Assembly: GCA_964586075.1 (NCBI GenBank)
Contig: CAZPGZ010000010.1
Location: forward strand, 30,232 to 94,231
Direction of reading: 5' to 3'
DNA from: JBAZLV01 sp964586075
Lineage (GTDB): Bacteria; Nitrospirota; UBA9217
Length of the DNA stretch: 64,000 bases
Shown: positions 16,568 to 25,585 of the stretch, one piece after another
How positions within the stretch are numbered: position 1 is the stretch's first letter
How the letters are laid out: each line of letters begins with the position of its first letter
The notes under the pieces: model-generated
What the model saw: the letters and a program-made list of their open reading frames with translations, nothing else
The model's database searches: none
What the model was told of the DNA's origin: nothing
Translations under genes and position numbers: made by a program

Positions 16568-17473
16568 TCAACCGCGGTACACTTCGTGTTTTATAGTGTC
16601 TTTGCCGGATTTCTTGCCTTCATACATGAGGTCGTCGGTAAGCTTGATCATATGGTCGACGGACCAGGGGGGAGTCGCAAACGTTACCATTCCGAAACTG
16701 AAGGTGACGGGCCAGTTGTTTTTTATCATGGACTGCAGAAGGACCTTCCGCACTTTATCAATAGCCGACATTGCCGTTTCCGCGCCGGTTTCAGGGAAAA
16801 AAATCATGAATTCGTCGCCGCCAAGCCGCGCAATAATATCTGAAGCCCGAATCTGGTCTTTAATCATGGCCACTACATGTATGAGCAGCTCATCACCGAT
16901 ATCATGTCCGAATGTGTCGTTGACTGCCTTGAAATTATCAATATCAATATAAACAGCGGTAAAGGGATGGGTATATCTGCGGGCCCTGTTTATTTCAGCT
17001 TCCGACAGTTCGAGGAAGTGTCTTCTGCTTACCGCTCCGGTCAGAAAATCGGTTCTTGCCACCTGCCGTTCTTGTTCAAGGGATGTTTTAAGGAGCCCCA
17101 GCAAGGCGCTAGTCACGAGCAAAAATCCCAGGCACATGCAAAAATTCCAGTAAGGGACGAGAGGGGAGTTATAGCTGCGGGAAAAAATATTGTCAGAAAG
17201 TGCCCAGATTACGGTGCAGACGACGGAAAATGCGATCCCCGCTCCGGTACTGAGAAACCAAGTGCTTATAAAAACCGGCAGAATATACAGCAAGTGGACT
17301 GAAAGTTCAATACCGGTAATATAGTCGATAATGCCTACCGCAATGGTCACGATAATGGTAATAATGAGCTTGACGGATTCAGACTGCCTCGTAAGATACG
17401 TGAATAATGTCTGCACTCGGCTCCTCCCCGTATTTCTGCGCGCCATTATACTAAATTTTATTTTTTTTTGCAT
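16568..17473 (-). CDS. Membrane-bound diguanylate cyclase (GGDEF)
   Basis: A 301-aa protein. Residues about 35-130 hold four or so membrane segments (VKLIITIIVTIAVGIIDYIT and following). A GGDEF domain fills about 140-298: 'TDFLTGAVSRRHFLELSE', 'YIDIDNFKAVNDTFGHDIGDELL' and an intact 'ARLGGDEFMIFF'. RASD five residues before GGDEF is a canonical I-site, so product inhibition by c-di-GMP is expected. It makes c-di-GMP at the inner membrane. The start could instead be the ATG at 17446; neither has a good ribosome site. An extended -10-like element (TGCTATAAA) lies 5 nt before the upstream ATG. The gene is convergent with glcD and divergent from the HD gene. Confidence 0.9.
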   Translation of the reverse strand: MQKKIKFSIMARRNTGRSRVQTLFTYLTRQSESVKLIITIIVTIAVGIIDYITGIELSVHLLYILPVFISTWFLSTGAGIAFSVVCTVIWALSDNIFSRSYNSPLVPYWNFCMCLGFLLVTSALLGLLKTSLEQERQVARTDFLTGAVSRRHFLELSEAEINRARRYTHPFTAVYIDIDNFKAVNDTFGHDIGDELLIHVVAMIKDQIRASDIIARLGGDEFMIFFPETGAETAMSAIDKVRKVLLQSMIKNNWPVTFSFGMVTFATPPWSVDHMIKLTDDLMYEGKKSGKDTIKHEVYRG

Positions 17474-17521
17474 GGTTATTTATAGCAATAAAATTGTACA
17501 GCGGCACCCGATAAAATGAAG

Positions 17522-17549
17522 TTGACTCACCGGCGTTTCCCGGTATAAT
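17522..17549 (+). promoter_or_regulatory. Promoter for the HD phosphohydrolase, start codon near +1 (leaderless)
   Basis: TTGACT (17522-17527), a 16-nt spacer and a consensus TATAAT (17544-17549) end 6 nt before the ATG at 17556. The predicted transcription start coincides with the start codon. Confidence 0.75.
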
Positions 17550-17555
17550 AATTTT

Positions 17556-18968
17556 ATGCGTGAGATTAAAAAAGGCGAGGAATTGTACGAAGGCACGGCC
17601 CTTCTCGGCGATCCTGTTCATGGGTATATTTCATTCACTACTCCCCGGGGAGAAGATGATATCACCGAAAAGAATCTGCTTGACACTCCGTGGATGCAGC
17701 GGCTTCGCCGCATATACCAGCTCCAGAGCGCCCGTTGGGTTTATCCGTCGGCGGAGCACAGCAGATTTCAACATTCACTTGGCGCGATGCATTTGGCAGG
17801 CAGATTTGCCCGTCACCTGTATCCCTCTCTGAAAGCGCTCGTACCGGACTGTCCTTCGGCGAATTTTATCGAGGAACTCCTTCGGGTCGCGGCATTGCTG
17901 CACGACATCGGACATGGTCCTTTCGGACATTTTTTCGATGACAACTATCTCGACCAGTTTGGGCTGACACATGAAAAAGTGGGCCAGCATATCATAAGAA
18001 AGGATTTCACGGAAATTATTCGTTCCATCCGCCGCAGTCCTTCGGGGGACTTCGCAAAAAGCGACCCGAAGCTGAATTCCGAGCATATCGCGTTTCTCAT
18101 CGGCAAAGGAACAACCGCAAATTCGAAGCAGCCCCGGTGGCTGGTATTTCTCCAGCCCATGCTCTCAGGCATTTATACGGTGGACAATCTTGACTATGTG
18201 CTGCGTGATGCCTATATGTGCGGCGTCTCGACCGGCGCTATAGATATCGACCGGCTGCTGTATTATACTTTTTTTACCGATAAGGGATTGACCCTCCATA
18301 AGGCAGGCCTTTCGGCGTTGAATATGTTCCTGAACGCCCGGCTGTATATGTATACCAATGTGTATTATCACCGCACCACGCGGGCCATCGATGAACACTT
18401 GAAAGAGCTTTTTAAAGACACGATGGAACACCTCTTTCCCTACAATCCGCTGGACAATCTTTCCGGGTATCTCGAACTGACCGACTGGTCTTTGCTTGAA
18501 ACCGTCCGGAAGTGGGGAAGCAGCAAAAACAGCGCACTGGCGTCGCTTGGGCGCGAATGGATCGGCATCCTTGCCAGGGACGTCAAATGGAAAATGGCGT
18601 ATGACGTTACGCTCTCCATGCGCGTATTCGAGAAAGGAAAAACCATCATCGATGAGGTAGAGCTGCGGAAAAAAATCTTGAAAGCCCTGCCTGTTAAACT
18701 AAAGAACATCCAGCTCAGGGTCGACATGGCCACTCAGGACCCGCGCCCGATTAATCCTCTGATGATGGGCGATCGTCAGATATACGTGTTCAATCCTTCG
18801 ACCCACAAGGTGGAGAAAGAACCGCTGAAGGAATTCTTCGATTACATTCCTGCACGCGTGGTGCAATGCAGGGTATTCACCCTGACTCATGATTACGATA
18901 CTGAGCTTGCCGAAATTATCGACAGGGTACTGGGGATCCAGGAAGACAGCATCAAATCGAATGTTTGA
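17556..18968 (+). CDS. HD-domain phosphohydrolase (dNTPase/SAMHD1-like family)
   Basis: A 470-aa protein. The N-terminal region has 'GDPVHGYISFT' and 'TPWMQRLRRIYQLQSARWVYPSAEHSRFQHSLG', the start of the HD/dGTPase-like family, followed by 'LLHDIGHGPFGHFF' with the metal-binding His116-Asp117. The domain continues through 'SGIYTVDNLDYVLRDAYMCG'. Relatives include dNTP triphosphohydrolases and the B. subtilis YwfO-type enzymes; the substrate here is unknown. The C-terminal 200 residues are less conserved. It stands alone between the diguanylate cyclase and recG with its own promoter. Confidence 0.85.
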   Translation: MREIKKGEELYEGTALLGDPVHGYISFTTPRGEDDITEKNLLDTPWMQRLRRIYQLQSARWVYPSAEHSRFQHSLGAMHLAGRFARHLYPSLKALVPDCPSANFIEELLRVAALLHDIGHGPFGHFFDDNYLDQFGLTHEKVGQHIIRKDFTEIIRSIRRSPSGDFAKSDPKLNSEHIAFLIGKGTTANSKQPRWLVFLQPMLSGIYTVDNLDYVLRDAYMCGVSTGAIDIDRLLYYTFFTDKGLTLHKAGLSALNMFLNARLYMYTNVYYHRTTRAIDEHLKELFKDTMEHLFPYNPLDNLSGYLELTDWSLLETVRKWGSSKNSALASLGREWIGILARDVKWKMAYDVTLSMRVFEKGKTIIDEVELRKKILKALPVKLKNIQLRVDMATQDPRPINPLMMGDRQIYVFNPSTHKVEKEPLKEFFDYIPARVVQCRVFTLTHDYDTELAEIIDRVLGIQEDSIKSNV

Positions 18969-19115
18969 TGCAGATTCAGAATATTGCTGTGATGATGGAT
19001 CAAACTCTTTCACCTCTTCTACAGTGCTTTTCCCGCCGTAATAACCATTGATAAAATTGAATCCACGATGTTACTGAAGCACACATCGCACATCACTCCA
19101 CAACGGTACTTTTTC

Positions 19116-19144
19116 TCGACAAACCAGCTAAAATACTCTACACT
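19116..19144 (+). promoter_or_regulatory. Promoter abutting the recG start codon (possible leaderless mRNA)
   Basis: TCGACA (19116-19121), a 17-nt spacer and TACACT (19139-19144) end 8 nt before the ATG at 19153. No Shine-Dalgarno is present. Confidence 0.5.
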
Positions 19145-19152
19145 ACCATCGT

Positions 19153-21600
19153 ATGAGTGGATTAGAAACTATTCTTGAAAGAATCAAAAAACCGCTGAGT
19201 TTCGCTCGCAAGGATGACTTCCTGCATCTCAAAAGTCTTGGCGCCATTGAACCGTTCATGCGGATACAGTTTGCCGAACTGAAACGAATAAAACAGGATC
19301 TTGCCGGCCTCGATGAAATAGAGGCGCTTTTTCCCGGATTCGATGCGTTGCCGGCTGAGCACAAGAAAGAGAGAATTCTACGTGCGCTGTCTCTGCTGGA
19401 GATTTTGCAGCAGCATAGCAACGCACTTAAAGACAGCCCAAGCGTTTCCCGACAGGAACTCGTTCCGGAGCCGGCGCAATCAGAGGGGCACCTCCGTCTG
19501 CGACCGGACACTCCCATCCAATATTGCAAAGGTATTGGTCCCAAACGGGCGGAACTCCTTAAAAAACTCGACATTTATACCTTGGAAGATGCGCTTTTTT
19601 ACCTTCCCTGGCGCTATGAAGACCGGGGAAATTTAAAAAAAATTGGCAGAATTTCCTATGGCAGCTATGAAACGGTGATGGGGAGCGTGGTTTCTGCAGA
19701 AGTTGTTTCTACACGCCGACGCCGTCTCAAAATTTTCGAACTGGTTATTACGGACAAGAGCGGGATACTGATCGGCTCCTGGTTTAACCAGCCCTTCATG
19801 CAAAAAGTGTTTCGAACAGGCCAGACCGTGATTCTTTCCGGCATTGTGAAATCCAATCCTTACCGGGGCGGTCAGGCGCAAATCGATAATCCTGAATATG
19901 AAATCGTGGAAGAAAACGAACCGGACGCCCTCCTTCATACCGGCAGAATTGTTCCTATCTACCGTACGACTGCAGGATTGTCCGTGCGTGTTGTTCGCAG
20001 CCTTCTGAAAACCGTTCTTGATTCCTGCGGTGCCTTTGTCCCGGACGTTATGCCTGAAGAAATCATCAAAAAACATTCATTTACTCGAATTGCCGAAGCC
20101 TTGCGAGAAGTCCACTTTCCGGAACGGACAAAAGACATCTCCATGCTGAACCGCGGTATGAGCCCTGCACATCGACGGCTGAGTTACGAGGAGCTTTTTT
20201 TACTGGAGTTGGGGCTTGCGCTCAGAAAACAGGGCTCCTCTCGAGAAAAAAAGGGGATTTCATTTCATGATGCCGGAAGGCTGGAATCTGCGTTCCGAAA
20301 AAAACTTCCCTTTACCCTGACGCACGCGCAAGAACGGGTGATTGCCGAAATCAAGCGGGACATGATTGCTGAACAACCGATGAACAGACTGGTTCAGGGA
20401 GATGTCGGCTGCGGTAAAACCATTGTCGCCCTGATTGCCGCGCTGATGGCTGTCGAGAACGGCTATCAGGCATGCATTATGGCGCCGACGGAAATTCTCG
20501 CTGAGCAGCACTATAGAAATATATCTTCCTTGTCCGCCCCTCTCGGCATTGCCGTGCGGTCTCTTACAGGCCGCATCAGGAAGAAGGATCGAGAGGCTTT
20601 ACTTGCTGAAATTGCGTCCGGAACGTCCGATATTATAATCGGGACCCATGCGCTTATTGAAGAGGATGTAAAATTCAAGCGCCTCGGTCTGGCCGTTATT
20701 GATGAACAGCATCGTTTTGGCGTGATGCAACGCTCTACGCTCACCTCCAAGGGATATGAACCGGATGTGCTTATCATGACGGCCACGCCGATTCCCCGAA
20801 CGCTGGCGCTTACCGTGTATGGTGACGTTGATGTGTCTGTGATCGATGAATTGCCTCCCGGCAGGAATCCTGTCGTAACCAGACTGTATTTCGAAAGCCG
20901 ACGCAGAGAGGCATATCAGTTCATCGAAAACGAACTGAAAAAAGGACGACAGGCATATGTGGTGTACCCTCTTGTAGAGGAAACCGAAAAAAGTGATTTG
21001 AAAGCGGCAACTGAAATGGCGGCGCACCTGCAAAAGGATATTTTTCCACAGCGAAAAGTGGGACTGGTCCACGGCCGGATGAAATCTGATGAAAAAGACA
21101 AGGTTATGGCCCTGTTCTCATCAGGCTCCCTGGATATTCTTGTTTCGACAACGGTCATCGAGGTCGGTGTGGATGTTCCGAACGCCACCGCGATGGTGAT
21201 CGAACATCCAGAGCGCTTCGGCCTGGCTCAGCTGCACCAGCTTCGGGGCCGCGTCGGCAGAAGCGGGCATCAGTCGTATTGCCTGCTCATGGGACCGAGA
21301 ATGTTTGCGGAAGAGGCGAGGGAACGGCTGGATGCATTTATCCGTACAAACGACGGTTTTAAAATAGCCGAGGAGGATCTGAGGATGCGGGGACCCGGCG
21401 AGTTTTTCGGAACGCGTCAATCGGGGCTTCCGGACCTTCGTGCCGCCAACATCATCCGGGACGCCGATCTGCTTGAACAGGTGCGGGCAGAGGCATTCGA
21501 CCTGGCGACCTGTGATCCTTCTCTTGCGCAGTACCCGCTGCTCAGGGAAACACTCCGCAGAAAGTGGCAGGGAAAGCTTCGCCTGGCCGGCGTAGGTTGA
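19153..21600 (+). CDS. recG: ATP-dependent DNA helicase RecG
   Basis: An 815-aa superfamily 2 helicase that regresses stalled forks and migrates Holliday junctions. The first 110 residues are an extra N-terminal helical region seen in longer RecG proteins. The wedge/OB domain follows ('PIQYCKGIGPKRAELLKKL', about 118-137, then 'ALFYLPWRYEDR'). The motor has Walker A 'QGDVGCGKT' (about 415-423), DEQH (517-520), 'TATPIPRTLALT' and 'HQLRGRVGRS'. The C-terminal part ends with 'RMRGPGEFFGTRQSG'. All key motifs are intact. A promoter for the downstream operon overlaps its stop codon. Confidence 0.97.
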   Translation: MSGLETILERIKKPLSFARKDDFLHLKSLGAIEPFMRIQFAELKRIKQDLAGLDEIEALFPGFDALPAEHKKERILRALSLLEILQQHSNALKDSPSVSRQELVPEPAQSEGHLRLRPDTPIQYCKGIGPKRAELLKKLDIYTLEDALFYLPWRYEDRGNLKKIGRISYGSYETVMGSVVSAEVVSTRRRRLKIFELVITDKSGILIGSWFNQPFMQKVFRTGQTVILSGIVKSNPYRGGQAQIDNPEYEIVEENEPDALLHTGRIVPIYRTTAGLSVRVVRSLLKTVLDSCGAFVPDVMPEEIIKKHSFTRIAEALREVHFPERTKDISMLNRGMSPAHRRLSYEELFLLELGLALRKQGSSREKKGISFHDAGRLESAFRKKLPFTLTHAQERVIAEIKRDMIAEQPMNRLVQGDVGCGKTIVALIAALMAVENGYQACIMAPTEILAEQHYRNISSLSAPLGIAVRSLTGRIRKKDREALLAEIASGTSDIIIGTHALIEEDVKFKRLGLAVIDEQHRFGVMQRSTLTSKGYEPDVLIMTATPIPRTLALTVYGDVDVSVIDELPPGRNPVVTRLYFESRRREAYQFIENELKKGRQAYVVYPLVEETEKSDLKAATEMAAHLQKDIFPQRKVGLVHGRMKSDEKDKVMALFSSGSLDILVSTTVIEVGVDVPNATAMVIEHPERFGLAQLHQLRGRVGRSGHQSYCLLMGPRMFAEEARERLDAFIRTNDGFKIAEEDLRMRGPGEFFGTRQSGLPDLRAANIIRDADLLEQVRAEAFDLATCDPSLAQYPLLRETLRRKWQGKLRLAGVG

Positions 21601-21625
21601 TATTTTCGCGGTATTCTGATACAGT
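21597..21625 (+). promoter_or_regulatory. Promoter for the coiled-coil/pilD/two-component operon
   Basis: TTGATA (21597-21602, overlapping the recG stop), a 17-nt spacer and TACAGT (21620-21625) lie about 65 nt upstream of the next ATG (21690). Confidence 0.6.
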
Positions 21626-21689
21626 ATGCACGTAGTGCGGCGGATATTGTCTTTTTTTTCCAAAGGAATGACAATCACGAGGTCGTGAG

Positions 21690-22058
21690 ATGACAATCTG
21701 GGAAAAATCGGTTGTAAATATGCAGAAAGGCGTGCAGAAAATCGTCGCGTTCGCCGCGGTTTTTTCCGAACGGGTGAAGGCGGAAATCGCGATTGTCCGC
21801 CTACGGATCAAGATTGACGACATCCAGAAAGACATTGCTCGTCAATACCAGGTCATAGGCCAGAAAGTGGTTGATTTGAAAAACGGGGGGGACATTCCCA
21901 AGACCACCGAGCAACTGTTGAACGATGAAACCATTTCCAGCGCGCTGAGCGAACTGATCGAGCAAAAGAAGGAAGTTGAAGAGCTTCTCAACGAGATCAG
22001 GATAGAACAAGAAGCGTTTGCAACGGTCAGGAAACAGAAGGAGGATTCCTCTTTATGA
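21690..22058 (+). CDS. Hypothetical coiled-coil protein upstream of pilD
   Basis: A 122-aa protein without signal or membrane segment, almost wholly helical and charged, with a heptad-like pattern from about residue 35 to the end (KAEIAIVRLRIKIDDIQKDI; ALSELIEQKKEVEELLNEIR). I do not recognise a named family. Its stop overlaps the prepilin peptidase start by 4 nt, so it is co-translated with pilD, which suggests a link to envelope or pilus biogenesis. Confidence 0.7.
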   Translation: MTIWEKSVVNMQKGVQKIVAFAAVFSERVKAEIAIVRLRIKIDDIQKDIARQYQVIGQKVVDLKNGGDIPKTTEQLLNDETISSALSELIEQKKEVEELLNEIRIEQEAFATVRKQKEDSSL

Positions 22059-22885
22059 TGGTGAGCGTTGCAGTTTTTGTTATCGGTCTCATCATCGGGA
22101 GTTTTCTGAACGTCTGCATCCTTCGTCTGCCGCGCGGCCGCTCAATTGTTTCTCCGCCATCTCACTGCCCCCGGTGCAAGTCCCCGATACGGTTTTATGA
22201 CAATATCCCCCTGTTCAGTTTTCTTCTGCTTCGGGGCAGGTGCCGGTACTGCAAAGAGCCTATTTCGTGGCGCTACCCGCTTGTTGAATTTCTGAATGGG
22301 CTTTTGTATGTCTGGGTGGTCGGTGAGTTTCAAATCGGCGGAGAAGCGGTTCTTCTCATGCTTTTCTGCTCTTCATTGCTTGTTATTACTTTCATCGATT
22401 ATGACCATCAGATTATTCCTGATGTCATTACCCTGCCGGGCATGCTGGTGGGGCTTACGCTTGCACCTTTTTTCATGTCGGCCCTTGGCGATCCCCTCCC
22501 GTTCCATCTGGACCGCGTTCTGCCGCAGGCGGGCCCGTACCTCACGGGATTTCTGAATTCACTCATCGGTTTGCTGCTCGGAGGAGGTCCTCTCTTTGCC
22601 ATCGGATGGCTCTGGGAAAAGCTTCGAAATGTCGAAGCCATGGGCGGAGGAGACGTTAAACTCATGGGCATGGTAGGGAGTTTCCTCGGATGGAAGGGTG
22701 CGATTCTTACCATTATGCTCGGCGCTCTTACCGGATCTGTTGCAGGACTTCTTCTCATAGCGCTGAAACGCCAAACCATGGAAAAGGTGATTCCGTTCGG
22801 CCCTTTTCTGGCACTCGGCGCCTTGGTGACGGCTTTCTATAGCTCTGATATTATTTCATGGTATCTCGGCCTGATCCGACTATGA
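22055..22885 (+). CDS. pilD: Prepilin peptidase / N-methyltransferase (A24 family)
   Basis: A 276-aa polytopic protein. The N-terminal methyltransferase domain starts 'IGSFLNVCILRLPRGRSI' and has the two zinc pairs 'CPRCKSPI' and 'CRYCKEPI' (about residues 38-70). The peptidase part has both catalytic aspartate regions, 'FIDYDHQIIPD' and 'GGGDVKLMG'. It cleaves and N-methylates type IV prepilins or pseudopilins at the inner membrane. The length is normal. It overlaps both neighbours by 4 nt. No pilin gene is in the window. Confidence 0.95.
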   Translation: MMVSVAVFVIGLIIGSFLNVCILRLPRGRSIVSPPSHCPRCKSPIRFYDNIPLFSFLLLRGRCRYCKEPISWRYPLVEFLNGLLYVWVVGEFQIGGEAVLLMLFCSSLLVITFIDYDHQIIPDVITLPGMLVGLTLAPFFMSALGDPLPFHLDRVLPQAGPYLTGFLNSLIGLLLGGGPLFAIGWLWEKLRNVEAMGGGDVKLMGMVGSFLGWKGAILTIMLGALTGSVAGLLLIALKRQTMEKVIPFGPFLALGALVTAFYSSDIISWYLGLIRL

Positions 22886-24141
22886 CCGGTCATAGCATTT
22901 TCATAATGGTTTTCGGAGCATTGATTCTTTTTTCCGGAGCACTGCTCATCTGGAGCTTGGCGCACCGTTACCGTCGCCGCCTTGGCGTTGAAAAAGAGGC
23001 CCGCGAGAAAACTACTGAGACCGCTTTCATCATCAGCGCTTTCCATGAAGTGACAAAACAGCTCAAAGAAAAAGAAAAAGAGTTGGAGCGCCTCAAACTG
23101 CAGGCGGAGCAGCACGCAGAAAACGTGGAAAGCTACAATGAAAACATCCTTCAGTGCGTGACGAGCGGGGTAATGACATTTGACCGCAGTTGCCTTCTCA
23201 CCACCATCAACAGGGCAGCTGAGGAAGTCCTCGGTGTGAAGCGGGAACAGGTGATAGGCAAAGCGTGCCGGGATTTATTCCTCACCGGAGAGATATCCAA
23301 AACAATTCAGGACACTTTTGAGACCAGAATGCCGTCCGCAAGAATGGAGTCTCCGATCGACTGCCCTTCAGGGAAACGCTGGCTCGGCTACAATACCGTG
23401 GTGCTGACGGACCGGCGCGGAGAGGCAATCGGCGTTATCTTCTCGTTTTCTGACCTTACCCAGGTGAAGCAGCTTCAGGAACAGATGGAACTCAGGGAGC
23501 GACTGACCGCACTCGGCGAGATGTCGGCAGGTATTGCACATGAACTCCGTAACCCCATGGCGGTGATCAGCGGGTATCTGAATTTGCTGTCAAAAAAGAT
23601 GGGGACGGAACACCAGAACATTATTCGGGACATTACGAATGAAGTGAGCGGCATGAACCGGATCATCGGAGACTTGTTGACCTTCGCGCGTCCGGCTTCC
23701 CTGAATCGAGTTAAAGTCAATATCCACGAAATGCTCGAAAACTGCCTTGTCGCCGCACTGCAAGCGACCGGCGCGGGTTCCCGCATTACGACTGATTTGA
23801 AACTGGATGATGTGGAAGCAGATGTTGACGAAGTGCTGATGAAGCAGGCGTTTACGAATCTGATTCAAAACGCAATCGAGGCAATGCCGGACGGCGGGAC
23901 GCTTACGATTGCGACCGAAAAAAAAAGAGAGCTGAAAATTTCTATTTGCGATACAGGCATAGGGATACCCCCGGAAAACATCAAGAGAATATTCCTTCCG
24001 TTCTATACAACGAAGGAAAAAGGGACCGGACTCGGCCTTGCCCTTGTACACAAGATCGTTCTGTCTCATGGCGGACGGATCGCTGTGGAAAGCAGCGAAG
24101 GAAAAGGGGCGGCATTCAGGGTCATTCTTCCCGTAAGGTAA
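22882..24141 (+). CDS. PAS-containing membrane sensor histidine kinase (NtrB/ZraS-like)
   Basis: A 419-aa kinase, starting at the ATG at 22882 that overlaps the pilD stop. One membrane segment (about 7-27) is followed by a coiled coil (35-80), a PAS domain (about 85-195, 'CVTSGVMTFDRSCLLTTINRAAEEVLG'), a HisKA domain with 'GEMSAGIAHELRNPMAVISG' (phospho-acceptor His220), and a HATPase domain with 'AFTNLIQNAIEAMPDGG' and 'GTGLGLALVHKIVLSHGG'. It should phosphorylate the sigma54 activator encoded 7 nt downstream. Its ligand is unknown. Operon position behind pilD suggests control of pili or envelope genes, which is an inference. Confidence 0.92.
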   Translation: MTGHSIFIMVFGALILFSGALLIWSLAHRYRRRLGVEKEAREKTTETAFIISAFHEVTKQLKEKEKELERLKLQAEQHAENVESYNENILQCVTSGVMTFDRSCLLTTINRAAEEVLGVKREQVIGKACRDLFLTGEISKTIQDTFETRMPSARMESPIDCPSGKRWLGYNTVVLTDRRGEAIGVIFSFSDLTQVKQLQEQMELRERLTALGEMSAGIAHELRNPMAVISGYLNLLSKKMGTEHQNIIRDITNEVSGMNRIIGDLLTFARPASLNRVKVNIHEMLENCLVAALQATGAGSRITTDLKLDDVEADVDEVLMKQAFTNLIQNAIEAMPDGGTLTIATEKKRELKISICDTGIGIPPENIKRIFLPFYTTKEKGTGLGLALVHKIVLSHGGRIAVESSEGKGAAFRVILPVR

Positions 24142-24148
24142 TGTAGTT

Positions 24149-25534
24149 ATGGCGGATACAATCCTCGTTATAGAAGATAAAGAGAGCATGCTTGACATGC
24201 TGAAGCAGACACTTGAGGCGGAGGGGTATTTTGTCGTGGCCGCCAGGGACGGCGCGGAAGGCATTAAAAAACTGGCAAATGAACGGGTCGGTCTGGTGCT
24301 GACTGACATCAAACTGCCGAAAAAGGACGGTTTTGAAGTCCTCAAGGCAGCAAAAGATGAACATCCGCTCCTGCCCGTCATCGTGATGACCGCTTTCGGA
24401 ACCATCGAGACCGCGGTCAAGGCCGTGAAGCAGGGAGCGTATGATTTTCTGACGAAGCCCTTTGATACCGACCATCTGTTGCTGCTAATAAAGCGAGCGT
24501 TGGATGCCTCCCGCCTGGCGACGGAAAATATTCTTCTGCGGGAAGAATTCGCCGACCGGATCGGCTTTCCAACGATTATCGGAAAAAGCGCTCACATGCA
24601 GGAGATCACCGCAAATATACAAAAAGTCGCTCCGACCAATGCGACCGTATTGTTGCATGGAGAGAGCGGGACTGGAAAGGAACTGTTCGCGCGCGCTGTC
24701 CATTGCCTGAGCCAGCGCAAAAACGGACCGTTTATTGCCATTAATTCCGCCGCCATTCCGAAGGAACTGCTTGAAAGCGAATTATTCGGTTATGAACGCG
24801 GTGCGTTTACGGGGGCTGATGCGCGCAAACTCGGAAAGCTTGAATTGGCAGACAAGGGCACGGTATTTCTGGACGAGATCGGAGACATGGATCTTGCTCT
24901 TCAGGCGAAGGTCCTGCGGGTCCTGCAGGAACAGGTGATTGAGCGTGTTGGAGGAAACAAACCAATCAAGATCGACGTGAGAATCATTGCGGCTACGAAT
25001 AAAAACATCGAAAAAGCGGTTGAAGAGAAGCTTTTTCGGGATGATCTGTTCTATCGTTTGAATGTATTTCCGATCACCATTCCGCCTCTCCGGGACCGGC
25101 GTGAGGACATCAAAATGCTCGCTCAGCATTTTCTGAACAAATTCTCCGCGGAAGTCCGGAAAGGACCTCTTTCCGTTTCTGATGAAGCCATGGATATTCT
25201 GACGAAACACCGATGGAAAGGAAACGTGCGGGAACTTGAGAATGTGATGGAACGGGCTGTCATTCACGCCGATGGGGGGACGATTCGCAGCCAAGATCTC
25301 GGTATCAGCGAGTCGAATATCCGCGAAATGCTGGCCGAGAACGTGCCGATGGATGGTCCGCTGCAGGCGGTTGCCGAAGCTGCGGTCCGTATCGCAGAAT
25401 CCCGCCGCATCAAACAGGTGCTCAGGCAGACAAGCGGTAATAAAACCCGCGCTGCGGAAATCCTGCAAGTGAGCTACAAAACACTTCTTACGAAAATCAA
25501 GGACTACCACCTGGAGGAAAAAAGCAGCGAGTAG
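24149..25534 (+). CDS. Sigma54-dependent response regulator (NtrC family)
   Basis: A 461-aa activator. The receiver domain (1-120) has Asp53 in 'VLTDIKLPKKDG', Thr in 'VMTAFG' and Lys in 'LTKPFD'. The AAA+ domain (about 145-375) has Walker A 'GESGTGKE' (171-178), the sigma54-contacting GAFTGA loop (218-223) and 'FLDEIGDM'. A Fis-type HTH ends the protein ('SGNKTRAAEILQVSYKTLLTKI'). All elements for sigma54 activation are intact. It is paired with the upstream kinase. Confidence 0.95.
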   Translation: MADTILVIEDKESMLDMLKQTLEAEGYFVVAARDGAEGIKKLANERVGLVLTDIKLPKKDGFEVLKAAKDEHPLLPVIVMTAFGTIETAVKAVKQGAYDFLTKPFDTDHLLLLIKRALDASRLATENILLREEFADRIGFPTIIGKSAHMQEITANIQKVAPTNATVLLHGESGTGKELFARAVHCLSQRKNGPFIAINSAAIPKELLESELFGYERGAFTGADARKLGKLELADKGTVFLDEIGDMDLALQAKVLRVLQEQVIERVGGNKPIKIDVRIIAATNKNIEKAVEEKLFRDDLFYRLNVFPITIPPLRDRREDIKMLAQHFLNKFSAEVRKGPLSVSDEAMDILTKHRWKGNVRELENVMERAVIHADGGTIRSQDLGISESNIREMLAENVPMDGPLQAVAEAAVRIAESRRIKQVLRQTSGNKTRAAEILQVSYKTLLTKIKDYHLEEKSSE

Positions 25535-25585
25535 CGCGCTGTCCAAAGGAGCGGTTGAGTCCGGCCCCGGTTGCAATGAACTGTC

